Shown: positions 50,315 through 60,190, counted from the stretch's first letter. The stretch is DNA of 64,000 nt from Dysidea avara (GCF_963678975.1 NC_089280.1:18202780-18266779), one strand, 5' to 3'. Made by a program: numbers and translations. Notes: generated by a model from the sequence alone, not told the origin.

Positions 50315-50685
50315 TTACTCCCAACACTGCTTGTAAGATACTTTGGTAACAACCTCCACTAATCAATTACCCAACTATGAAACTTCCATGCATCTATAAA
50401 GTTCAACTGTGGCACATAGTACCAATTTCCTCAGTAGTAGGTCACAAGATGTAAATACTCACTACATTTATATAATATACTTACTGACACAATATCTCTT
50501 TTCGGGGGCTAAAAGGGGAGCTAGTTGTGGCCAAAAGACTGACTGACTTTTGGCTAATTGTAAAGTGGCTAGTTCACTAAAATACCAACTAAATAGTATG
50601 AAGTTACATATATGTATGTGCACATCTTAAACCTCTTTTACGGCATATCTTGAGCTAGTCACACGTAACCAGATCACTTTTATGT

Positions 50686-50723
50686 TTTGTGTGGGGGGTG
50701 GGTGCCCACCCACACACAAAAAG
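50686..50723. repeat. Short GC-rich palindrome
   Basis: TTTTGTGTGGGGGGTGGGTG and CACCCACACACAAAA meet around GGGTGCCC, forming a strong hairpin. Possibly a relic of a transposon end. Confidence 0.75.
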
Positions 50724-50949
50724 TAGTGGTCTGGCAACTGGGGTTTACCCAGACCCATTAATTGGTAGACAGCTGAGCGCTATTGGTATGGCAGATACAA
50801 ATTACAGTATGTATTGCTGATAATGTCATTTGTTGTACTTACTGTCCCAGTCCAACTTCAGATAGCGTCACTGTTCTATTAGTACCACCTACTATACCTT
50901 GCATCCAGAGTCTGAGGCACAAGATATTCCCACTAAGGATACTTGAAAA

Positions 50950-51470
50950 TTTCAGGTAACGGTACCCTTGGTGTTAAAACCTTGAGCCATCTACAACACC
51001 TACAATATTGGGCTGGTTTAGCTGATGATGTACAACAATGCTGTTAACAATGCAATGCATGTCAAGTGTCAAAGTTACCATCTGTTAACTCAGGCACCAC
51101 TTCAAAAGAACCAACGGTCATACACTCTAGGAACTTTGAAAGCTGTCCTTATCTCAAGTGCTGCAAGTCCTTGGCATCCAGAAGTCTAGAACCATGGCCT
51201 ACTATCCCCCAAGGAGATGGAATGATTGACCTCTTTTTCCATTCTATATTGCAAATAGTCAGGTGTTGTGTGGACCAAGAAGATAACTGGGAGTGTTACT
51301 TGCCATTGGTATTACCTATATGCATATAGACCAACACAACACTCTTCAACAGGAGTATCTCATTTCAACTAATGTTTGGATGGTAGCCACAATGTTCACC
51401 ATTTAAACCACCAACTGCCTTTGATCCAAACACTAACACTGCAGAGCTACAGGCTAAGTTAGCACAGTTT
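50950..51470 (+). mobile_element. Degraded LTR-retrotransposon integrase relic
   Basis: Short stretches in plus-strand frames resemble the zinc-binding head (YWAGLADDVQQ, then CNACQVSKLPS) and the end of the core (AYRPTQHSSTGVS) of a Ty3/Gypsy-type integrase. It is an old, heavily broken fossil with no visible LTRs and is clearly older than the element at 2662-8415. Confidence 0.7.
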
Positions 51471-51650
51471 ATTTAGCTCATAAAAATTAGGCCTCTGCTG
51501 CACGTAACCAAAAGTTTCACTATGATTAACATAGAGATCCAGTTTGGCTGTCAAGTGGTCTATAAATGGGAAGGAAAGTGAACTATTGTGGAAGTTAAGA
51601 CTCCTGAAAATTACAAATGGGACAAACACTAAGGTGGTATCAACACCAAA

Positions 51651-51734
51651 GTATATCACAGACTGATATGAAGTATATCACAGACTGATATGAAGTATAT
51701 CACAGACTGATATGAAGTATATCACAGACTGATA
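51651..51734. repeat. 22-bp tandem repeat, nearly four units
   Basis: GTATATCACAGACTGATATG plus AA is repeated almost perfectly four times, the last unit truncated. Near-identity points to recent expansion. Confidence 0.95.
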
Positions 51735-52164
51735 TATAACACATTACCAACACATGGACAACCTTCAGCCTTAGTTACCAAACTTGGGACAAGCTTTTTA
51801 GAAGGGGGTAGTGAACTATTATATTTATGCATCTATTTATCTGCACCCACAAGATGTATTTATAATGAATGCAAGTGTGTCTGTAATTGACTCTGATTAT
51901 TTCCTTAAATGTGTGACAAATTTATTATTCTATTACAGGTGGCTGCAGCAGCTATACTTCCTGATCATTACTGACTAGATTGTCTACATAGTTGTTAATG
52001 CACATATATGGTCTTGCAGCCACATAAATTGCCCATTGATTTGTTTTCAAGGAAGATTCTGTGAAATCATAACTATAAATACAGAAATCATAACTATGAA
52101 TATAGAAATCAACAGTAATGTGGTCATTAATAAGAAGAAGGAATTTAATCAGTTGTAGCTGAAA

Positions 52165-52864
52165 ATGGCTGACAAGAAAACAAGTAAGTCTTTGGAGTTA
52201 TAATAATAGATAACTGTACTATGTGTAGCAATAAGTTATATTGTTTGCCTCTATATAGTTAGCACTCCCAAATCCCTGGTAGGACCATGGTACAATGAAC
52301 TGGGTTCTGTGATGGAGATTCGTGATAGCACTGAGGAGGGTGTGTTAGTAGGTAGATTCAACTCAACTGTGGGAAATGCTGAGGGTTGGTATGAATTAAG
52401 AGGTAAGCTGCATACTGAATTTGTGTTGTGTTTATCATAAAATTGTGGTAATTAATAATAACAGATACGGTTACTTGTTTGCAGCTATATAGTTCACATA
52501 ACATGTGTATAGTGTTTCAATTTTGGGACCATATCTGTCACTCTTGTATATAGGCACATATGACAAAGATGGTTCAGAGAGTTTTGGAACTATAGGTTGG
52601 GCTGTTACATTTAACAATTCGGAACAAGGCGACTCCTGTTCTACTTGCACTTGGTCTGGACTGAGGAAACTGCAACTTGATGGCAATCCAGTCATAATTA
52701 CTACATGGCTGTTAACCAGGCAGAAGAAGGAGGATACAAAGATCTGGGAATCTACCCATGTCAACAAAGATTACTTTTATAGGACACTGCCTAAAGATGA
52801 AAAGATACAGGCAGCACCAACTGCCCAGAATTCCAAGGAACCTGCTAGTACAAAATCAGATTAA
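52165..52864 (+). CDS. Avidin/streptavidin-family biotin-binding protein
   Basis: Three exons (52165-52183, 52259-52402, 52554-52864) join in frame to 157 residues. The avidin beta-barrel spans residues 13-130 and follows bacterial streptavidin closely: GPWYNELGS (GTWYNQLGS in streptavidin), VGNAEGWYELRGTYD, IGWAVTFNN, TWSG, TTWLLT, IWESTHVNKDYF. Mapping streptavidin's biotin contacts gives N19, S23, S42, V44, G45, N46, S84, W88, W106, L108, W119 and D127 kept (for N23, S27, S45, V47, G48, N49, S88, W92, W108, L110, W120, D128); F40 replaces Y43, F74 replaces W79 and C86 replaces T90. W119 is the residue that reaches into the neighbouring subunit, so a dimer or tetramer is plausible. Unlike most avidins it has no signal peptide (MADKKTISTPKSLVG), so it is probably cytosolic, and it has a polar C-terminal tail. 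Function inferred: tight binding of biotin, for defence or storage. The introns show it is a eukaryotic gene and not a contaminant. Confidence 0.93.
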
Positions 52865-53175
52865 AGTTTGAGCCTTGCTTTGAAGAATTTAACCCGCAAA
52901 TATTTTTACATTGTATATTCATAGTTTGTATAGTCATAACAGTTGACAAGAATTTGTAAACCTTGAACTGCTGAATTTTGTACATATAAATTTGTCTCTG
53001 TTTAATTTAAATGTTAATCTGTTAACAACTAATGCACAGGAAATGCATTTCTATGACAAATTTTTCCTGATTTACGGTAGCTTTAAAACCATAGAGAAAT
53101 AGAGTCAAAATAGGTCTAGTACATACAAGTGGCTTGGTTCTAATGGGCAGTATATGATGTTTGCATCACATGACG

Positions 53176-53230
53176 TATGTATAGTGTTTCAATTAGACAA
53201 AAGTCTGTCAAACGTTTATAGGCACATCTG
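53176..53230 (+). pseudogene. Relic duplicate of the avidin gene's intron 2 / exon 3 junction
   Basis: GTATAGTGTTTCAATT ... TATAGGCACATCTGA resembles 52507-52563, GTATAGTGTTTCAATT ... TATAGGCACATATGA, which is the end of intron 2 and start of exon 3. Similarity stops after a few exon bases, so only a scrap of a second copy remains. Confidence 0.6.
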
Positions 53231-53300
53231 ATTGGCGATACTGCATCACATGAGTTGACATGACATCTGTGATACATGTGATGCAGTATCGCCAATCAGA
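53227..53300. repeat. Perfect hairpin with 26-bp arms
   Basis: TCTGATTGGCGATACTGCATCACATG at the left is exactly inverted at 53275-53300, with a 22-base spacer. It begins inside the avidin relic. Confidence 0.95.
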
Positions 53301-54038
53301 TTCCATGCAGTCTGTCATCTTTTATAGTAGGTAGTAGCGCTACCATAAATAAATTTAACGGGTAGTATATGTTATCTCTATGCCGCAGAGGAATCCTTGG
53401 GAAAAACATGGGTCTGCTTTTATACCCATTACACTTTGGCATAATTGTCAACAAATCATCCTATGCATTGTTTTATACCAATATGCTACAGCCCCTTTGA
53501 AAGTTATAGTGAGTATTATATAAAGGGCTGTTGCATAATGTGACTGCACCAAAGTTAGCAAGTCACATAAAAATTGAACAAAATTATGCATGGGCTATTC
53601 ATATTGCTCTTCCTGTAAGGTATGTGTAGGAGATGATTGTTATTTAATGGAGCAATCATTTCCTACACATCATGTACAACAGAAGAATGCTGTGTAGCTA
53701 GTAGCAAGAGTTCATAATATAAAAACGGAACTCTTGCTAGTAGTTATGCACTCAAGTGTAAAGTGTTACACTCGATTGTATAAGTGTTACACTCAATTGT
53801 ACTATGTTACCATACAATTACACCTTGTTTTGTCTACCTATATTATGCCAGCACAAATCAATTGTCTAGGCTGTTTCTTTATGTTTGAAAAGAGCACAAG
53901 TGTTGAAGGCCTGCAGGACTACAGTCAGCCTGGTTAAACTGATATAGCTACTGGTTAAAATCATATATGTAACATAATATCATGGTGCAATTAATTTTTA
54001 TCCTCCATAAAGGATGTTTACCTCAATGCCTCAATGTA

Positions 54039-54233
54039 TTAAAGGGACAATGCGCTGTTTACATGCTGTATTACGTTTTGATGTATGAAAGCCACTCAAC
54101 GCTTGTCCAAGACCAGCTCATTGCATTGTGTATCTTGTCAAGTTCATGTCGCAGGTGGTAAAGTACAAGCATCATATGATTTTGTTGGGCCCCAAAATAG
54201 TCAGATGTTGTAAACAGCACATTGTCCCTTTAA
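54039..54233. mobile_element. 195-bp MITE at a TTAA site
   Basis: TTAAAGGGACAATGCGCTGT at the left and its inverse ACAGCACATTGTCCCTTTAA at the right, with one mismatch and extending to about 25 bases. If TTAA is the duplicated target, the element is piggyBac-like. No coding capacity. Confidence 0.75.
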
Positions 54234-54596
54234 ACTAATTTGTAAATACAGTGACTAGTGTCTTCTTTCTTTGTGCCGTTGAATATTTCAGTGCCCACAT
54301 ATTTATGTATGGTGAGGTAAATTATCATTACGAGGATGAAAGCTAGCTGTTTAAAATTGATCAAGAATTAAGGCTCTTGGAAAGATGAAATCAAGTGATC
54401 AAGGCATTATTTTGGCGATCAAACTTTTTGATCCCGGTCGCGAGGCGGTATGGAAATGACTGCCCCTTGCTAAGCCCAAACAAGCACCCTGATGACTCAC
54501 TGACCCGGATTAATTAAAGCCGAGGCGTGCGATAAGAGCTCTAGTCTACAGTGAGTGAGACTACGTTTTGAGCGTTCGATTCGTGTTGAGTAAACA

Positions 54597-54735
54597 GGGG
54601 CGGATCCAGACTTTTAAAAAGGGGGGTTCCACTTTGGAATTGCAACTTCAGCTAGTCGTAGGTTGATCAAAAAAAAAAAGGTCTTCACCTACTGACAATA
54701 GCTACCCCTCACCATAGATACCCTCAGTTTCGTGT
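54597..54735. mobile_element. Truncated CAGGGGCGGATCC-family element
   Basis: Left end CAGGGGCGGATCCAGAC, then a GGGGGG run, poly-A and AGGTCTTCACCTACTGACAA resembling the interior of 49152-49505. No right end was found nearby. Confidence 0.6.
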
Positions 54736-55013
54736 TACATACTGCACTTGCTAATAAAAAAAAAAAATGAATGGGCGGGGCGTGACTGAGCGTATGTTTG
54801 TAACGCGATAAGTGGGCGTGGCGAAAGAGCCACGAAATAGCGCTTATAAGTTTCCACGGCGTCAAACGAACAATTTCGTTTATCACGTGATCCAATCCGG
54901 GTCGGACCCGGAGAAAATGTGACCCGGTTTCAACGCTGGTAGGGACCATATAGCACATTGATAAAAAGTCAGACACCTCAACTCTCACGCGACACACGCA
55001 TCAGATTGTTGTC

Positions 55014-55083
55014 TCACGCATGCTCGCACGCATGCTCGCACGCATGCTCGCACGCATGCTCGCACGCATGCTCGCACGCATGG
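55014..55083. repeat. 12-bp tandem repeat CGCATGCTCGCA
   Basis: About 5.5 exact units of CGCATGCTCGCA. Each unit contains the palindrome GCATGC. Perfect identity suggests recent expansion. Confidence 0.95.
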
Positions 55084-55189
55084 TTTTCCATCTCACCGGC
55101 GCATTGCAATTCTTGAAAAATTAAGCTCTTATGTACTGAAGTTAATTTCACTTCACTTCAAACCTCTCACACAACAGTGCTAAGTATAT

Positions 55190-55427
55190 GTTAAAGCATA
55201 GCCGCGAGTGCTGTATGAAAAAAGTACGAGGCGCGCGGCCGAGATGCTAATAAAGCACTCGGCTTCGCCTGAGCCTCAGGCGAAGCCGAGTGCTTTATTA
55301 GCATCTCGGAGGCGCGCCTCGTACTTTTTTTTTTTTTTGCCTCAGGCGAAGCCGAGTGCTTTATTAGCATCTCGGCCGCGCGCCTCGTACTTTTTTTCAT
55401 ATAGCACGAGCAAGGCTATGCTTTAAA
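55190..55427. repeat. Foldback element, family 2 (GTGCTTTATTAGC arms)
   Basis: Outer ends TTAAAGCATAGCC (left) and GGCTATGCTTTAA (right) are inverted. The arms, rich in CGAGATGCTAATAAAGCAC and GGCTTCGCCTGAG, form a near-perfect hairpin with its axis near 55281. The right arm's inner part (from GCCTCAGG to the poly-T) is present twice in tandem. It is G+C-rich compared with the flanks. Confidence 0.9.
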
Positions 55428-55773
55428 TGATTTATGGAACTTTCTAGTCGTGTAGCTTCACCATACACTAGGACTCGTAACTAACAATCGTTTCACGAAT
55501 TATTAGCAGCCTGAACGCACACAAACTAGTTTAACAAAGTAACTCACGCGTATTTCACCATAGTTTGGCATAGTAGACGTTCATAGCGTCTTTTGGCAGG
55601 TTTTGCTCGCAAGTCACAATCGATTCTATTGTGAGTCACATGGTGAAGTATTTCCGTGATATCTCCAGGACTTGTCCATTTACATTAACAAACGTAACAG
55701 CAACGTTACCTTCTCCCACCCATCATCGAAGCATTTAGGTATGTCTATAAAAGCAATCGAATGGTGCAGCTCG

Positions 55774-56677
55774 TTTTTTTTTTTTTTTTTGTTTGTATAA
55801 TACAGTTACAATACAAATTACTCTACAACTAAACTACAAACACAATTAATTACAACAGGGGCTTGGGGAAAGGAGAATCAGAGTCCTCACACTGCAAAGC
55901 CCAGTACCGTAAAATCATACGGGCATTGTTCGTCCATAAAGAAACTGAAAGTTGTTGTAACAAATGTTTACGAGCCTGTTTGGTTGATGCACCACTTCTG
56001 GCTGTGGTGCGTTCAGCGATGGTACGAAGGGTCTGAAGCACAAATGGTGACCAAAAACCAAAAGTTTCTACAACAAGTGGGACAAAGTCACACCCTGCCT
56101 CCTCTACAGCATCTTGATGTCTCTGGTCCTTGGCTAACTCACCTGCTGCAGCAGCTACCCCAGCACAAAAAGAAGAAAAAGAAATGTGAGAAGGCTGGGT
56201 AGTGCTACGAACAGACACATCAAAATAAGCTGGACGACCATGCTGAAAGTCAGGGTGGTACACATCACCTGGGCGAGAATTATCTTCATAAGAAACACGT
56301 TGTTCCTTCAAAACTCCTGAGTGACTCTGGGACAAAGCATGACATACAATGTCAACTAGAGCATCATGGCGACAAATTCTCATAGGACCATGAGAACATT
56401 CTAGAAGATGGTCACCAAATTGGTCAATGGAAGTAAGACACACACATAATGGGGAAAGTGGAAATAGAGGGATTCCGAGCCACAAACGAAGGCCAACAAC
56501 AAACAACTCAGGACCAGGAATAGCCAGAGCAAGGGAGACTTGAGGAATAGCTTTGAGCCATCCACTACTAGTACCAGATGAGTGAGAGAGAGCAGTAAGT
56601 CGAGCACGGTTTCGGATGTTGAAAGAAGCAAATAGTTGGTCATACTGATACTCGTATTGGCTGGGGTGATTGATCAC
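55774..56677 (-). mobile_element. LINE 3' end with a restriction-like endonuclease domain
   Basis: An open minus-strand frame of 275 codons (56677-55850) ends 60 bp before a poly-A tract (poly-T at 55774-55791 on the plus strand). It contains a zinc-binding block with C-x-C and GDHLLECSHG-(x)n-RHD, then RPGDVYHPDFQHGRPAYFDV, whose spaced D...D residues fit a PD-(D/E)XK nuclease. Next comes a helical stretch with GELAKDQRHQDAVEEAGCDF and FVPLVVETFGFWSP. This arrangement is familiar from the C-terminus of site-specific or RLE-type non-LTR elements (R2/NeSL/HERO group) and from related free-standing ORFs in invertebrates. No reverse transcriptase was found upstream, so it is either 5'-truncated or a domesticated fragment. 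The frame is intact for 275 codons, which suggests a recent copy. Confidence 0.6.
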
Positions 56678-56689
56678 TCAGCGCGGCGA

Positions 56690-56900
56690 GGCTATCAGCC
56701 TTCACCGGCTTGGGTGATTAGTCGTACTGGCGCGAGCCCCATAGGCTATTAGCCTACACTAAGGCACGTGGGCAACTGTGCTTTATTGCCCACAAAGAGT
56801 GCTTTATTGCACCGTAAAGAGTGCTTTATTGAACGAATAAAGCACTCTTTGCGGTGCAATAGAGCACTCTTTGTGGTCGATGAAGCAGTTGGTCGGCTGA
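56690..56900. repeat. Second foldback with repeated AGAGTGCTTTATTG
   Basis: AAAGAGTGCTTTATTG occurs at about 56797 and 56817, and its inverse CAATAAAGCACTCTTT-like sequence follows at 56830-56870 around the centre TTGAACGAATAA. The GTGCTTTATT word is shared with 55190-55427, so the two may be related. Confidence 0.8.
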
Positions 56901-57117
56901 GAGTGTACTTTATGAAATTTAAAGTACACTTTTTCCTTTGATCTCGCCCACGCAAAGTTCTATAATAGCTAAAAATGGAGAGGTATAGCCGGCTGAAAAT
57001 AGCCAAAGGAAGTAGCGAAATTTGCGATTTTTTACAGGATTTTTCTACTAAGACAAGATCTCACTCATTTTAACCTCAGGTCTCACTCCAAGTGCACTTT
57101 CTAGGTTGAGGTCTCTG

Positions 57118-57350
57118 AAAAAGCACTGAAACAAGTTGGAGTAGTCCATGATATTAAATCACCGTAAAACAATAAGAAGTGTTAGCTATATCCCTATACT
57201 GTGCATTTCTGTTATGGTATCTTGAACACAGTAGGGATATAACACTTCTTATTATTTTACGGTGATTTAACATCATGGACTACTCCAACTTGTTTCAGTA
57301 CTTTTTATCGATGTGCTACTTTAGTTGAAAATTCCAAATTTTTTCATGTA
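57118..57350. repeat. Foldback, family 1 copy C
   Basis: Arms of about 105 bp: ACTGAAACAAGTTGGAGTAG at the left is inverted at the right as CTACTCCAACTTGTTTCAGT. The centre carries TAGGGATATAACACTTCTTAT, as in copy B. The left outer end is truncated. Confidence 0.9.
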
Positions 57351-58500
57351 CTTGTATTAACTTATTGAGACAGTGGATATAGGAAGATTGTTCAAGAGAC
57401 TGGAATGGAAGTTGATGCCTTGTGCCAAATGTTTGAACAAGGTGTTTAAATTTATTGATAGTAGATGTTGGAAGATTACTCACAAGAGAGGCTCATATGG
57501 AAGCCGTCACCAGAGTGTAGAGATAACAAGTACTGCCCATTAAATTCATTCATGACTGAATACGTAGCACTACTATCTACTACAAAAGATGACAGACTGG
57601 GTAACATGATGGTTGCAGTCATTGTACAGGATGTAGGAAGTTTGCTCAAGAGATTGGTATGGAAATCACCAACACTGGCACCAAGTCGGTGGCAAGTATT
57701 TAAACCTGGTGGTTATAATTGTATGATATCATATAGTACAGGACACTTTAATTTATTGAGATATTGATTGCTCAAGAGATTGGTATGTAGGTTGCCAGCA
57801 CTTATACTGTATGGGATAAGATGAATTATCTTGTAGTTCATTCTGGTTGTCTCCATGTAGGTAGCCATGCAAGCTAGGAATGTTAACAATTGACATTTAT
57901 GTATATTACACATTTCAAATTATGGTTTGAAAAGATATTATATAGGTTTGGCTGCATCTATGGAATCAGTGTTGTGCTGACGTGTTTCACAGAAATTAAG
58001 TACATAGCTACTTGTGAAATTTTGCATTTAGGAGTTGTGGTGAGCTGACACATGTTCCAGAAATTAAGTATTTTTTTGCATAAGTGTACTATAACAGTGC
58101 ATGTAATGGGTTGTGGTGCCCCATCACTTGCAAAGACTGAAATATGCACAGAAATCCTCTAGTTAGGTACTTATGGGGGATGGCCATGGAATACATACAT
58201 TATGTCTGGCATGTATATCAGCACATGCATTAGTAAGAGATAGATGAATGCTACAGTACATCAATATCATAATATACATTGCATAGCAGCTAGTACGCAC
58301 AGCTCTGATGTGCTTCTAATTGTCAACTTGTGAAGCTATACCATCAGACAAATATAAGTTGTGCTAATTGTCAGATTCTTTGTGTTGTTAACTACAAGGA
58401 CTTCGTCTACTGTTTATAAATAGATAGTGTTGACAACACACCAGTTTGAGCGTGTTTCTCAATACTAGTGGTGTGTGGTCCTGTGTGGATCATAGTACAG
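57351..58500. other. Intergenic, weak repeats
   Basis: GTAGGAAGTTTGCTCAAGAGATTGGTATGGAA-like sequence is repeated three to four times at 57380-57790 with variation. No gene recognised. Confidence 0.5.
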
Positions 58501-58502
58501 AG

Positions 58503-59520
58503 ATGAGTGAAATGGCTTACTCTACCAATCAAGAAACAGATGATCAAGGCTCTGATCTTCCAGGATATGTCCCCTACCTGTCCTTGGTGTTCAGGCTGGT
58601 TGCCGCTACAATGGTCAACTTGCTCCAGGCTGGCTGGGTCATCTTCACTATCAAAACTACCAGAAGCTTACACAAGGCTCATAATATATTTCTAACTAAC
58701 CTACTGATTGCTGGGACGATATTTACACTATCAGACACCTTGATCACTAGCACAATGATGATTAGTTACCAGTTAGGAGTGGAGTCTCCAATCAGTTGCT
58801 ATCCATTGAAGCTTCGTATAATGTAAATATTGTACCATTTGTGATGATAGCAGCTGACAAGGTGATAGTGGTAACTTCTCCTTTCAAGCACAAGAAAATG
58901 ATGACACTTCGTGTTATAACATCATTGCTATGTGGGTGTTAGCTGTCATACCTACTGCTTTCAGTGTTCTGTTAGATGTAAATGGTATCACTGACATCCC
59001 AAAAAATGGAACTTGTTTGTTTAGTGGAAGTGGCTTCATTGGACTTATCTTTGTTATCATATTACCAGCTTTTGTGACATCAATCCTTACAACTGCCCTC
59101 AATGTTTACTTAGCTGTGAAAGCTTATCAGGTTCAAAAACAAATTGAGAAGGAGATGAGGCTAGCAGGACACAACAGCCAGTCTGGAAATCTTAAGGCCT
59201 TAAAGAAGAAGCACGAACAACATCATATGGAACAGGAAGTCCATCATCATGTTACTTGTGGTCACCTCTGGCAATGGCCTGTTCCTGATACCATTGAAGT
59301 TTTTTCACCAGCACTCAGGTTTATCAAGACCTTGTGGACTATGTCATTATTCCTAACACTGAATTTGTGCTGCAGTTCTTTTATGTTCTTGTGAATGGGT
59401 TGTTCTTCAAAAAGATCCGTGAACCAATGACAAAGCACTTCAGAAGGTTTTTGACGATTAACAAAAAGTCAATTCAATTACCCCACAACCGTGAAGGAAT
59501 GCATGAATGTAACTTTATGT
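58503..59520 (+). pseudogene. Broken class A (rhodopsin-like) GPCR
   Basis: Frames together cover a seven-helix receptor. First frame from ATG 58503: helix 1 (PYLSLVFRLVAATMVNLL), intracellular loop TRSLHKAHN, helix 2 (IFLTNLLIAGTIFTLSDT). Second frame from about 58825: helix 3 end with ADKVIVVTSPFKHKKMMT in place of the usual DRY motif. Third frame from 58930: helix 4 (MWVLAVIPTAFSVLL), an outer loop with Cys, helix 5 (FIGLIFVIILPAFVTSILTT) and a long charged third loop with many His. Last frame from about 59336: helix 7 (EFVLQFFYVLVNGLFF) and the tail KKIREPMTKHFRRF. At least three frame changes separate these parts, at about 58815, 58915 and 59330. No intron signals explain them all. The ligand is unknown. 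Probably a dead copy of a lineage-specific receptor family. Confidence 0.75.
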
Positions 59521-59662
59521 AGTCTATTAACATTACATTAGGTATATACATACTGTACTAAACTTATAACCATATTAAGTGACTTACTTATTTAGCATAT
59601 AGTGTTAAGATCACTATAATGTCACTATCAAGATGCTAAAGTTTCTGTAGCAACACCTACCA

Positions 59663-59909
59663 CATATGTGACTGGATTTGCGAAAAGGGGTCTTCCACGC
59701 ACATCCAATTCTATGAACTTGGAAGACCATAACTTTGTGTTCAAGTAACATATAAGCCTGAAGTTTTCTCCATCCATTACGCTTTGCTGGTACCCAGTAC
59801 TGACCAAAGTTCAAGGCATTAGCTTTTTCCAATCTGAAGTTACAGATTGTCAAAGTTGGTAAATTGGATGTGTGTGGAGGACCCCTTTTCGCAAATCCGG
59901 TTACATATA
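59663..59909. mobile_element. MITE with long TIRs (GGATTTGCGAAAAGGGGTC)
   Basis: About 48-bp terminal inverted repeats containing GGATTTGCGAAAAGGGGTC and GGACCCCTTTTCGCAAATCC, with four to six mismatches in total. A 247-bp element. An open frame of 105 codons on the minus strand spans it but is symmetrical repeat sequence, not a gene. Confidence 0.85.
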
Positions 59910-60109
59910 TACAATACTGAAAACACCACACACAACAGTAATTTCATCTTGCTGACTTCAGTTTATTATTATTATTAGCACTTTACAGTGGCCAGCACTG
60001 AAGGTCTGACAGCAACATGTGTGCAGCCTTAGGATTACCTAACCTAATTACAAGGACTTTGACTTCAATGGCTTATAGCTAATAAGATGCAACAGAAAAG
60101 GGGCCAAGT

Positions 60110-60190
60110 AAGGAAAAAAATCCCTCCAACCCCAGGATTCGAACTGCAGGTCACCCAATGTCTACTCGGAGCCAGAAACCAGTGTAACAG
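60110..60190 (-). other. Possible tRNA-derived SINE or tRNA relic
   Basis: The minus strand contains GCAGTTCGAATCCTGGGG, a good polymerase III B box, preceded by GGTTTCTGGCTCCGAGTAG, a weak A box. No cloverleaf can be drawn with confidence. Confidence 0.35.

Larger units (their letters stand above)
49149..50329. mobile_element. CAGTGTTGGG-ended hAT-like element carrying two insertions
   Basis: The outer element starts CAG (49149-49151), resumes at 49511 with TGTTGGGCAAG, and ends CCCAACACTG at 50329. The 8-bp target duplication CTTGTAAG flanks it (49141-49148 and 50330-50337), as expected for hAT transposons. It is rich in AGTAACTAGTTACATATTAC-like motifs. Two other elements sit inside it (49152-49505 and 49996-50314). 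No transposase. Confidence 0.85.
52865..54038. other. Downstream of the avidin-like gene; hairpins, no gene
   Basis: The stretch contains a 55-bp relic of the avidin intron/exon boundary (53176-53230), a perfect 26-bp-arm hairpin (53227-53300), a weaker inverted pair TGTAGGAGATGATTG/CAATCATTTCCTACA (53625-53667), and AGAGTTC/GAACTCT arms near 53706-53733. No coding region was seen. Confidence 0.7.

Noticed and set aside
55191-55426. Overlapping frames on both strands with repeated Ser/Ala-rich peptide
   Set aside because: Both are translations of the foldback arms, so the same peptide appears on each strand.
59614-59931. 105-codon minus-strand frame with Cys residues
   Set aside because: It spans a MITE with long inverted ends; the symmetry produces the frame.
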